Position numbers and translations under genes: made by a program
Notes under the pieces: model-generated
Told to the model about the DNA's origin: nothing
Database searches by the model: none
Seen by the model: only the letters and a program-made list of their open reading frames with translations
Source of the DNA: an uncultured Acidimicrobiaceae bacterium
GTDB lineage: Bacteria; Actinomycetota; Acidimicrobiia; Acidimicrobiales; Bog-793
Length of the DNA stretch: 12,920 nt
NCBI GenBank assembly: GCA_903907185.1
Contig: CAIVND010000173.1
Location: 1 to 12,920, forward strand
Direction of reading: 5' to 3'
Shown: piece after piece, positions 1 through 7,457 of the stretch
How positions within the stretch are numbered: the first letter of the stretch is position 1
Layout of the letters: each line of letters begins with the position of its first letter

Positions 1-861
1 CGCGCCATTTTGTTGCATCTCTGCAACTGCCACATCGAGCGAGACAAGAAGGAGTGCCGAGGGCGAAGATGACTGCAACATACCTAGCTCTGATTGAACT
101 CGAGCGAGATCTACTCGGCCCCCCTGTGTGTGGAGTAATGATGACTGAGTTAACGATCCCAGGGTCTTGTGAGGACTTTGCACCACAAGGTCCGCACCAC
201 AATCGAGCGCTGATAGTGGAAATCGGTCGCTAAAAACAAAGTGCGCGCCGTGTGCCTCATCGACTATCAGGGGAATTCCATGGAGATGTGCAAGATCCGC
301 AACCTCTCTTACCGAGGTGGTGAATCCGTAGTAGCTCGGGCTAGTGACATGGATCGCGCGGATCTCGGGGTGCTCGACGAGCGCGGCTCTCACCTCATCA
401 AGTTCAATGCCGTAAAGCCCATCGATCGGTTCGTTTCGCGCTGGAGCGAGGTAGATCGGAATCGCACCGGAGACAGCGATGCCGGCATAGACACTTCGAT
501 GCGAGTCTCGAGCTACAAGAATGGTCTCGCCGTCTCGCACGGTTGCGCAGATCGCGGCGATATTTCCCACGGTTGCTCCATTGACAAGGAACCAAGTCTG
601 ATCCGCGCCAAAGAGTGTTGCCGCTCTCTCTTGAGCTTCAATCAGCGCGGAGCCGGGACCGTGAAGGTAATCGAATCCACTGAGTTCACTGAGATCAGCT
701 TCATAGACCAAGTCTCCGAGGAGCCTTCGTCCCCGTGGCGGAGCACCCTGGGGACCTTTATGCCCTGGCATGTGAAATGAGGCCTGCTCATTGGCTTGAA
801 TCTGTCTGATGTGAGCCTCGAGTACGGACTCTGGCGCAGGTTTGTCTATCGGCTGAGACAT
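1..861 (-). CDS. Orn/Lys/Arg-type PLP decarboxylase, N-terminal 287 residues (runs off left edge)
   Basis: The gene reads from an ATG at 861 without a stop to base 1, so only the N-terminal 287 residues are visible; short bacterial family members are about 480-490 residues. It belongs to the fold-I Orn/Lys/Arg decarboxylases, which remove the alpha-carboxyl of a basic amino acid, consuming a proton and giving a diamine or agmatine. Visible signatures are FHMPGHKGP (residues 29-37), a likely PLP-stacking His in RDSHRSVYAG (H121), VDEAHGAHF (D201 for the pyridine nitrogen) and SPHKTLGSLTQSSLLH with the Schiff-base lysine K232. It begins directly with the PLP domain and lacks the N-terminal wing domain of E. 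coli inducible decarboxylases. Its start overlaps the end of the upstream aminotransferase by 16 bp, with GAGG just before the ATG, implying co-translation. The substrate cannot be read from sequence; the partner suggests 2,4-diaminobutyrate, but lysine, ornithine and arginine remain possible. Confidence 0.88.
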   Translation of the reverse strand, partial: MSQPIDKPAPESVLEAHIRQIQANEQASFHMPGHKGPQGAPPRGRRLLGDLVYEADLSELSGFDYLHGPGSALIEAQERAATLFGADQTWFLVNGATVGNIAAICATVRDGETILVARDSHRSVYAGIAVSGAIPIYLAPARNEPIDGLYGIELDEVRAALVEHPEIRAIHVTSPSYYGFTTSVREVADLAHLHGIPLIVDEAHGAHFVFSDRFPLSALDCGADLVVQSPHKTLGSLTQSSLLHTQGGRVDLARVQSELGMLQSSSPSALLLVSLDVAVAEMQQNGA

Positions 862-2162
862 GCCCTCGTAGCAGCATTGAGAATCGCCAAACCTTCATTG
901 AGGGTTGAGTCACCGATGTTGAGAGGCGGGAGTACCTTAAGGACGGTGTCATTGCGACCGACGCGTTCAACAATGAGCCCATCTTCGAAGCATCGCTGAG
1001 AGATCTCGCGTGCAATCTCTCCTGTCGGGTCGATTGCTGCAGTATCCGCTCCCCACAGCATTCCAAGTCCTCGAACCTCGATGCGTTCATCGATGGCGCT
1101 GAGTGCGTTAAGACCAGACTCAATCGTCTTCGCGTGAGCAGCAACGCGTTCCGAGATCTTCTCTGAGTAGAAAAGCTCGAGTGCGACCTCTGCTGCGATG
1201 AAGGCAAGTTGGTTTCCCCGGAAGGTGCCGGTGTGGTCTCCAGGCTGCCAAAAATCAAGTTCCGGCTTCAAAAGAGTGAGAGCCATCGGCAGTCCATAAC
1301 CACTGATCGATTTCGAGAGGGTGACGATGTCGGGAATAATTCCCGCTCGCTCGAACGAGAAGAATGGACCAATCCGACCACAGCCGGTTTGGATCTCATC
1401 GACGATGAGCAAGATCCCATGGTCGTTGCATATTGTGCGAAGTTCGCGCAGCCACGAGCTTGGAGCAACATTGACTCCGCCCTCTGCCTGGATCGTTTCG
1501 ACGATAATGCCGGCAGGAAGCTCGATCCCTGAGTGGGTATCGAGTAACACGCTGCGCAGGTAGGTGAGCGTGTCAAACTCCGCCATGACACCCGAAGGGA
1601 AGGGTAGGAAGGTGACATCGTGAAGCGGTACGCCTGCGGCCTCGCGATGTGACCGGTTCGCCGTTGCTGACAGGCTTCCTAGCGAGTCTCCGTGGTAGCC
1701 ACCCATAAAGGAAAAGATCCCCGTTCGACCAGTGACATTGCGAGCGATCTTCAGTGCAGCCTCGACAGCGTTTGTCCCTGTTGGCCCGGTGAACTGGACC
1801 TTATAGTCGAGCCCCCGCGGTTGGAGAATAAGGCGCTCGAAACTCTCCAAGAAGTGCTGTTTCGCTACTGTCGCAAGATCAAGGCCGTGAGTTAGGCCGT
1901 CAGCGCTGATGTAGTCGATGAGCGCAGTCTTAATGGCCTCGTGATTGTGGCCGTAATTGAGTGCTCCTGCGCCGGCGAGAAAGTCGATATAGGAGCGTCC
2001 AGCTGCATCGGTCAGATGCGAGCCTTTTGCGGAGGAAAATGTTGCAGGGAAGGAGCGGCAGTAGGAACGGACGCTCGACTCTCGCTTATCGAAGATATTG
2101 CTGATCTCATCTGATCTGAGCGCAACATCTGGGGGGGCGTCCTCGTCAAGAGAGTTGGTCAT
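846..2162 (-). CDS. ectB: Diaminobutyrate--2-oxoglutarate aminotransferase (EctB/Dat family)
   Basis: This 438-residue class-III PLP aminotransferase matches the EctB/Dat family, which converts aspartate-4-semialdehyde plus glutamate to L-2,4-diaminobutyrate and 2-oxoglutarate in the cytoplasm. Visible motifs are the N-terminal ESSVRSYCRSFP (28-39), FTGPTGTNAVEAALKIAR (124-141, PLP phosphate binding), IIVETIQAEGGVN (219-231), IVDEIQTGCGRIG (253-265, with D255), SKSISGYGLPMAL with Schiff-base lysine K284, and HTGTFRGNQLAF (310-321). Length is near the family's usual ~420, with a slightly longer N-terminus. The ATG at 2162 has AAAGGA six bases upstream (2169-2174). It overlaps the downstream decarboxylase by 16 bp. 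EctA and EctC, the other ectoine enzymes, are absent on both visible sides, so the product diaminobutyrate more likely feeds decarboxylation or another use. Family assignment is firm; the pathway is inference. Confidence 0.9.
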   Translation of the reverse strand: MTNSLDEDAPPDVALRSDEISNIFDKRESSVRSYCRSFPATFSSAKGSHLTDAAGRSYIDFLAGAGALNYGHNHEAIKTALIDYISADGLTHGLDLATVAKQHFLESFERLILQPRGLDYKVQFTGPTGTNAVEAALKIARNVTGRTGIFSFMGGYHGDSLGSLSATANRSHREAAGVPLHDVTFLPFPSGVMAEFDTLTYLRSVLLDTHSGIELPAGIIVETIQAEGGVNVAPSSWLRELRTICNDHGILLIVDEIQTGCGRIGPFFSFERAGIIPDIVTLSKSISGYGLPMALTLLKPELDFWQPGDHTGTFRGNQLAFIAAEVALELFYSEKISERVAAHAKTIESGLNALSAIDERIEVRGLGMLWGADTAAIDPTGEIAREISQRCFEDGLIVERVGRNDTVLKVLPPLNIGDSTLNEGLAILNAATRACLSR

Positions 2163-2182
2163 TAAGTGTCCTTTCGCCGGTT

Positions 2183-2197
2183 GCGGTGAATCACCGC
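2183..2197. promoter_or_regulatory. Perfect 15-bp palindrome, candidate operator for the aminotransferase operon
   Basis: GCGGTGA-A-TCACCGC has two perfect 7-base arms around one central base, ending 21 bases before the aminotransferase start codon. The single-base centre suits a dimeric helix-turn-helix repressor better than an RNA hairpin, though a shorter stem could form. The regulator is unknown and no regulator gene lies in the window. Confidence 0.45.
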
Positions 2198-2533
2198 TGC
2201 TATCGCCTCCGTAGAACCGCCTGTGGCGCAGGCTGTTCGGTGGGTAGTTGTTTGGATATGGGGTTTCCGATCACCCTGCAAGCTGCCTCACTTGCCTGGT
2301 TTTTGACCGGATCAAGAAACTTAGCCGAAATAGGCGGGCAATCAACCGCACGATAGCGAACTCCTTCGAGTTGATCGGCTGAACTGCCTCCGAGCCAATA
2401 TTTGCGACCGGACTTTGAATTTTGGGGGATAACGAGTCCTTTCGCACCGTTGCATGGGGGTTAGAGGAGATCGCTACCTACCTTGAGCCAAACAATTGCT
2501 TGTCGGAAAGGTCACACAGACGGAGAGTGTGTT

Positions 2534-2556
2534 CGGAGGCGGGTGCTTCGCCTCTG
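2534..2556 (+). other. Hairpin in the sedolisin leader
   Basis: GAGGCG (2536-2541) pairs with CGCCTC (2549-2554) across a 7-base loop, and the stem extends by a G-U and a C-G pair to 8 bp. There is no T-run after it, so it is not a simple terminator. It lies about 55 bases before the peptidase start, where it could stabilise or regulate the mRNA if the transcript starts upstream. Confidence 0.35.
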
Positions 2557-2611
2557 CTGAGCCAGGTGTCTAGAGTCTTAGCTCTACTGGGCCAGTCGTT
2601 GCCTGACGGAG

Positions 2612-5600
2612 ATGATGGTGAGCCACTCGAACATCCACGTGACACAGTTGGATTCCTCATCTCACCGATCCCTGTCGGTTCGCATCGCAGTGATGTTCGC
2701 CTGTGCCCTCCCAGGCCTGTTAGTTGCCCCCTCTGTGGGCGCGACGACGACCTCCAAAGGCGCGAAAACTCAGCTTTCCCCCGTGGAGGTAGCTCAACCT
2801 GGTCTATTACCCCACCAGGCTCGAGACATTGGACCATTGCCCTCTTCGAGGTCACTGCAAATCAGCATCGCTCTTACACCACGAGATAGTCGAACGCTTG
2901 CGAATATGGCGCGCTCAATCTCCACCCCAGGCTCATCCTTATTCCACCGGTATCTTTCACCGACAGATATCGCCCGAGACTTTGGGCCCACGCCATCGAT
3001 GGTGCACAACGTCGAGCACACCTTGGTAGCTATGGGACTACACCTAAGTGGGCTCTCCGCGAACCACCTTCTCCTTGACGTCACAGGTTCGGTTGGACAG
3101 ATCTCTAAGGCGCTGCAAGCGAAACTGGTTACCGTTCGGCTCCCAGGGGGTCAGCCTGGTTGGCGTTTGGCATCTACAGCGACGATCCCGGGCGCTTTGG
3201 CACATGAGGTGAGCGCGGTCATTGGTCTCAACAACCTCTCTGCGGCCCACGCGATGTCACTCCCGTCCACCGCGGTGCTCGAGATGACGATCGCTCATTC
3301 AGGGACCTCTGTTGCCAAAAAGTCGAGCAAGGTGAGTGCTTCACCACGGGCATGTAGGCAGGCGCGCTCGGTGACCGGTGATGGTGGGGGTTGGACGGAC
3401 AACCAAGTCGCCGCTGCCTATGGTCTCTCCCCGTTGTATGGCGCTGGTGACCTTGCAGCTGGACAGACGATTGCTGTCGTTGAGCTCGAGCCACTCTCAT
3501 TGAGTGACATCGCGAACTTCGACCGTTGCTATTTCGGAGAGAGTCATGTTGCGCAGGTGCACCGAATCTCCCTCGGTGATTTTGCAAGCTCTGGAACAGG
3601 GATGGGCGAGTCCGCGCTTGATGTTGAGACGATCGCGGCACTTGCTCCTGCGGCCAACATCGATGTCTACCAGGCTCCAAACACCACGATCGGCACGCTC
3701 GATATCTACAACGCAATAGTCAGCCAAGACAAAGCCAACATCGTTACGACAAGTTGGGGAGAGTGCGAGCAGCTTCTCGACTCCTCCTCGCCAGGAACGC
3801 GACAGATTGAAAATTATCTCTTCGAAGAGGCGGCGGCACAGGGACAGACCTTTATCGCGGCAACCGGTGACAGCGGATCAGACGACTGCGCAACGACGCC
3901 ATTTGGTGGCTCTCGTCCGGTTGCGCCCTATCTCTCAGTCGATGATCCGGCGAGCCAGCCCTACGTATTGGCAGTCGGTGGTACCTCGCTCCACCGAGTT
4001 CGCCAGCCGCTCTCTTCGGTTGACGAGACCGCATGGAATGATGGCGCAGAGGGTGGAGCCTCAGGCGGTGGTGTGTCGAGCAGCTGGGCGAGTCCAACGT
4101 GGCAGTCAGCATCGGGCGTACCCGGTGTTTCGACGAACGCGAATCGCCAGGTTCCCGATGTGAGCGCGTCCGCGGACAGCAACTCAGGTATTACGGTCTA
4201 CTCCTCTGGCTTTGGGAAGATGGGCTGGACAACTATTGGAGGAACCTCAGTTGCGGCCCCCATCTGGGCTGCCGTGTTGGCAGAGATCGCAGCTTCGGGC
4301 ACAACGGGCACCTCGTGTAGCTCGCTGAGTGTGCGTAGCGGCGGATCTGATCTTGGGTTTGTCTCTCCTCTTGTCTATGAAGCAGCGGCTTCGTCTTACT
4401 CGACGAGCTTCCACCCAATCTCCACTGGAACCAATGATGCCTTTGGCCTCGGGCACGGCTATTTGGCTACCGGCGATTTCAATCTTGTTGATGGTCTCGG
4501 GTCACCGAAGGTGACCAATCCTGGAGGCGAGCCGGGCCTCGCGGTTGCCCTGTGCAATGCGGCAACGAGCCAGAGCGAGAGTGGACTGTCGCGTCCCACT
4601 GTGCTGTCAATGTCCCCGACCTACGGGCCGCTCGCGGGCGGCACAGCAGTCTCACTCACTCTCACACAGCCGTTAACCGTTGGGGCAAGCGTCCGGGTCT
4701 CCTTTGGAGGAGTCGGGGCAACAGTGCTGAACGCTGTGGGTTCAACGATCACGGTCATCTCACCAGCCGCTCAAACGACTCAACAAGCCCAACCGCTGGC
4801 TGCGGCAGGTGCGGCACTGGTCAGTGTCACCGAGGAGAGCACAGGGGGCTCAATTACGTCGTCACCCTCGCCGCTATCGATCTTTGAATACGTTAACGAG
4901 AGCGCGACCGGCGTTGTGGTACCGAGCGTCTCCGGCATAAATCCTTCGGCGGGCAATATCAGCGGTGGCGACACGATCACGATCTACGGGAGTGGATTTG
5001 GAGGCGCAACGCCAACGGTGTCCGTTGGTGGTCAGGTCGCGACCGACGTACATGTCATCAGTGATTTCCGTCTGACTGCGGTTGTTCCGCCGGAACAGTC
5101 ATCGACGATCTGCGCGGTCGGGACCGGCTTTGATCCGACCAACCTCTGTCAGACTCAGGTGGTCGTAGCTGATGCAGATGGCAACAGTGCAACGTCTTTG
5201 ATCTTGCCCACGTTTGTTGGGCGGGCGCGCTTCAATGCTCTTGGCTCAATTGTTCCGACTCCAAATTCGGAGATCGCTCCCATTGCCACGGAGTATGACT
5301 ATGCGCCAACTCCATCGATCACTCGGATCACGCCAAATCCATCGTCGCCGCGACGGGGAACCGTGCGCATATTCGGTCACGGTTTTAGCATCAATACCTT
5401 TTATTGGGTCAATATCGGCTCATCACGCAGAGTGAACTCGCAACAGACTCGAATCAGCTCGATTACCCCCGGAGAGATTGAGATAAGGCTGCCATCGGCA
5501 CTCAGTCGCGCGGGAAAGAGTCTTCCGGGTGGCGTGAGCGTGCAGACGGCCTCCGGACTCTCGAGATCTCACCCGTTGAACTATGCCGGACGACCAAAGG

Positions 5601-6139
5601 TCCTCTCTGTCTCGCCTAGTGCGGGCGACCAACATGGACGTCGATCGATCACCGTTCGAGGGACGGATCTCGCTGGTGTGCAACGAGTCCTCTTTGTCAG
5701 TGAGACTCAGCCGTATTCGACCAGAACCGTTCGTAATGTTTCATCAATGAATCAACGCTCGCTCCAGGTGATGGTACCTGCCGGGCAAGCAGGACCCGTT
5801 GACGTGGAGCCCTGTACGAGTTTCGGGTGTGCAACTGCTAATCGATCAACTGATACCTACCTTTATCTAAGCTCAGCAAGACCGATGATCTCTCGCCTTT
5901 CTTTCGCTGGGCACTCTGGATCGTCGATGACAACCGTCACGATCTTTGGGAGCAATCTCGCCGGTGTTATTGCAGTGAAGCTTGGCCCAACGACGTTCAG
6001 AGCCTTTGTCAACTCTGATGCCATTCCACGAGGTGATCCTTCGGTCTGCATCGTTGAAGTCCCCCTCTATTTGGCGACGGTTGGCACTTCAGTTGAGGTT
6101 GTCACAACGGTTGGGACATCGGCGGCTCGGACTCTCTGA
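2612..6139 (+). CDS. Secreted S53 family (sedolisin) peptidase with C-terminal IPT/TIG repeats
   Basis: This 1175-residue protein is a secreted acid-type serine-carboxyl peptidase. In order it has a signal peptide (about 1-44; R19/R24, hydrophobic 25-39, likely cleavage after SVGA), a Pro-kumamolisin activation domain (about 80-205), an S53 catalytic domain (about 260-632) and roughly five IPT/TIG immunoglobulin-like domains (about 661-762, 770-898, 900-991, 994-1086, 1089-1175). Catalytic residues are E333 and D337 in GESALDVE, oxyanion-hole D420 in AATGDSGSDD, and S546 in GGTSVAAP. The calcium segment FHPISTGTND...DFNLVDGLGSP seems to have Pro602 and Asn624 where kumamolisin-type enzymes have Asp ligands. 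Start choice is open: ATG 2612 abuts GGAG (2608-2611), while ATG 2615 or GTG 2618 would be better spaced. The TIG tail probably mediates surface or substrate binding. Function is likely extracellular protein degradation at low pH. No partner gene is adjacent. Confidence 0.93.
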   Translation: MMVSHSNIHVTQLDSSSHRSLSVRIAVMFACALPGLLVAPSVGATTTSKGAKTQLSPVEVAQPGLLPHQARDIGPLPSSRSLQISIALTPRDSRTLANMARSISTPGSSLFHRYLSPTDIARDFGPTPSMVHNVEHTLVAMGLHLSGLSANHLLLDVTGSVGQISKALQAKLVTVRLPGGQPGWRLASTATIPGALAHEVSAVIGLNNLSAAHAMSLPSTAVLEMTIAHSGTSVAKKSSKVSASPRACRQARSVTGDGGGWTDNQVAAAYGLSPLYGAGDLAAGQTIAVVELEPLSLSDIANFDRCYFGESHVAQVHRISLGDFASSGTGMGESALDVETIAALAPAANIDVYQAPNTTIGTLDIYNAIVSQDKANIVTTSWGECEQLLDSSSPGTRQIENYLFEEAAAQGQTFIAATGDSGSDDCATTPFGGSRPVAPYLSVDDPASQPYVLAVGGTSLHRVRQPLSSVDETAWNDGAEGGASGGGVSSSWASPTWQSASGVPGVSTNANRQVPDVSASADSNSGITVYSSGFGKMGWTTIGGTSVAAPIWAAVLAEIAASGTTGTSCSSLSVRSGGSDLGFVSPLVYEAAASSYSTSFHPISTGTNDAFGLGHGYLATGDFNLVDGLGSPKVTNPGGEPGLAVALCNAATSQSESGLSRPTVLSMSPTYGPLAGGTAVSLTLTQPLTVGASVRVSFGGVGATVLNAVGSTITVISPAAQTTQQAQPLAAAGAALVSVTEESTGGSITSSPSPLSIFEYVNESATGVVVPSVSGINPSAGNISGGDTITIYGSGFGGATPTVSVGGQVATDVHVISDFRLTAVVPPEQSSTICAVGTGFDPTNLCQTQVVVADADGNSATSLILPTFVGRARFNALGSIVPTPNSEIAPIATEYDYAPTPSITRITPNPSSPRRGTVRIFGHGFSINTFYWVNIGSSRRVNSQQTRISSITPGEIEIRLPSALSRAGKSLPGGVSVQTASGLSRSHPLNYAGRPKVLSVSPSAGDQHGRRSITVRGTDLAGVQRVLFVSETQPYSTRTVRNVSSMNQRSLQVMVPAGQAGPVDVEPCTSFGCATANRSTDTYLYLSSARPMISRLSFAGHSGSSMTTVTIFGSNLAGVIAVKLGPTTFRAFVNSDAIPRGDPSVCIVEVPLYLATVGTSVEVVTTVGTSAARTL

Positions 6140-6500
6140 CGATCTCGGCCGGACTAGTTTTGGCGCAGGCTAACGATAGGGAAGTTTGGTTCCAGATGGA
6201 TGCGTCAACCGCGGAGGTCGATGGTCACTCGAGTTGCGCCAGAGTTGCACGGAGTGAGACGTTTCGGCGAGCAGCCACTTGATGATTACGGGGATCCCTG
6301 CATGCGTTGCACTTGCTCATGCACACGTTCCAACACTGGCACCTCGACTTCGCCAATTGGAAAAGAATAAGCCAAACGAGTGCCCTGGTCCCGTTGCCGG
6401 AACGTCTGAGCCGTGCGCTCCTCAATCAAATTGAGATCAACTCAGCCTTTGGTAATCCTCGTGGGTATGTCCTCTGGAAAAGTGCGATCAGGATTTTGAG
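6140..6500. other. Intergenic region without a convincing gene
   Basis: These 361 bases lie between the sedolisin stop and the transporter start. They hold a perfect 8-bp palindrome GGGATCCC (6291-6298) and an inverted repeat TGCATG-N13-CATGCA (6299-6323). No T-tailed terminator is evident after the peptidase. A plus-strand frame open from 6286 to 6519 could encode up to about 77 residues, but it has no recognisable family or clear ribosome site. Confidence 0.5.
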
Positions 6501-7400
6501 TTGTCGTTCGACCAGATAGTGCGGTCAGAAAGATCGAGATACTCGCGCCGCGAGTTGGTCGGTCTCGTACTTCTGATCTTGGTCACCGCGTCATGGGGCT
6601 CCACCTTCCTTTTAGTAAAAGATGTAATAAAGGCAATGCCGGTGATGAGCTTTCTCGCACTCCGTTTTTGGATTGCAAGCGCGGTTCTTGTAGCGATCCG
6701 ACCCCGATCGCTCATTAACATCTCGAAACGGACCCTTTGGAGAGGCTTTCTCCTCGGACTTCTTCTTGGGGGAGGCTATATCCTCCAGACGCTCGGTCTC
6801 CAGTACACCTCTGCTGCGCTCTCGGGTTTTCTTACCGGCCTGTGTGTCGTCATGACTCCACTCTTTGCTTGGCCGCTTCTTGGTCATCGGAGTTCGCCCT
6901 CGACCATTGTTGCGGTGCTCGTTGCTACAGCTGGTCTTGGAGTGTTGTCCTTGCACGGCATCTCCTTCGGGTTAGGTGAGGTGCTCACGCTTGGATGTGC
7001 AGTCTGTTATGCGCTACAGATTGTTGGACTCGGAGCGTGGTCTGATGGTGAGGATGTCTACTCACTTGCGCTCTTTCAACTGGTCACCGTCGCAGTTCTC
7101 TGTACGATCGGGACCGGTCCCCATCTGTTAACACTTCCCCACGGCACTCTCGCGTGGTTTGGAGTTCTTTCGACTGCGGTGATTGCGACTTCGATCGCCT
7201 TTGTGGTCCAGGCCTGGGCGCAGTCTTATATCTCACCAACTCGAGCGGCGATCATCTTCACCCTCGAGCCCGTCTTCGCTGGCATCGTCGCCTGGTGGGG
7301 TGGTGAGCATCTCAGTGCAGCAGTCATTGCTGGGGGCATACTCGTCGTTGCTGCGATGCTTATCGCCGAACTTGGCATTCGAAGTCGCGCAACCTTTTAG
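6501..7400 (+). CDS. EamA/DMT-superfamily membrane transporter
   Basis: This 299-residue, strongly hydrophobic protein has the tandem EamA-domain architecture of drug/metabolite transporters, usually ten membrane helices in the cytoplasmic membrane. EamA repeat 1 spans about residues 18-152, with ASWGSTFLLVK (30-40) and LQYTSAALSGFLTGL (100-114). Repeat 2 spans about 158-291, with SPTRAAIIFTLEPVFAG (245-261). Such proteins export or exchange small metabolites such as amino acids, but the substrate cannot be inferred. I take TTG at 6501 as the start because AGGA (6490-6493) lies seven bases upstream; the next in-frame start, GTG 6519, lacks a ribosome site. Only 57 bases separate it from pyruvate kinase on the same strand, with no terminator visible, so they may be co-transcribed. 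Confidence 0.88.
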   Translation: MSFDQIVRSERSRYSRRELVGLVLLILVTASWGSTFLLVKDVIKAMPVMSFLALRFWIASAVLVAIRPRSLINISKRTLWRGFLLGLLLGGGYILQTLGLQYTSAALSGFLTGLCVVMTPLFAWPLLGHRSSPSTIVAVLVATAGLGVLSLHGISFGLGEVLTLGCAVCYALQIVGLGAWSDGEDVYSLALFQLVTVAVLCTIGTGPHLLTLPHGTLAWFGVLSTAVIATSIAFVVQAWAQSYISPTRAAIIFTLEPVFAGIVAWWGGEHLSAAVIAGGILVVAAMLIAELGIRSRATF

Positions 7401-7457
7401 CGATCTGCATGTCATCTTGATCTCTCCTACGATGAAATTGACGAGAGGGTTGAGATC

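Larger units (their letters stand above)
2163..2611. promoter_or_regulatory. Divergent intergenic region between aminotransferase and sedolisin genes
   Basis: This 449-bp stretch separates two divergently transcribed genes and must hold both promoters. No convincing coding sequence was seen. It contains a perfect 15-bp palindrome (2183-2197), an imperfect dyad TTGACCGGATCAA (2303-2315, one mismatched pair), AACTC-N4-GAGTT (2359-2372), a GC-rich hairpin (2534-2556) and TAGAG-N6-CTCTA (2571-2586). I could not pick consensus -35/-10 pairs with confidence on either strand. Confidence 0.6.

Noticed and set aside
241..780. Plus-strand open frame of 179 codons
   Set aside because: It lies antisense within the PLP decarboxylase, whose minus-strand frame carries all family motifs; the plus frame resembles no protein.
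846..2162. Part of an ectoine biosynthesis cluster
   Set aside because: EctB-like, but no ectA, ectC or ectD is visible; the next gene is a decarboxylase and the upstream side is a divergent peptidase.
2422..2889. Plus-strand open frame of 155 codons before the sedolisin
   Set aside because: It overlaps the sedolisin signal peptide and propeptide in another frame, and its own translation has no recognisable features.
6097..6282. Open plus frame just past the sedolisin stop, suggesting a frameshifted longer C-terminus
   Set aside because: The last TIG domain is already nearly complete at the stop, and the alternative frame does not continue a TIG pattern.
6286..6519. Possible small protein upstream of the transporter
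   Set aside because: No clear start or ribosome site and no recognisable family, though part of the translation looks protein-like; left as intergenic.
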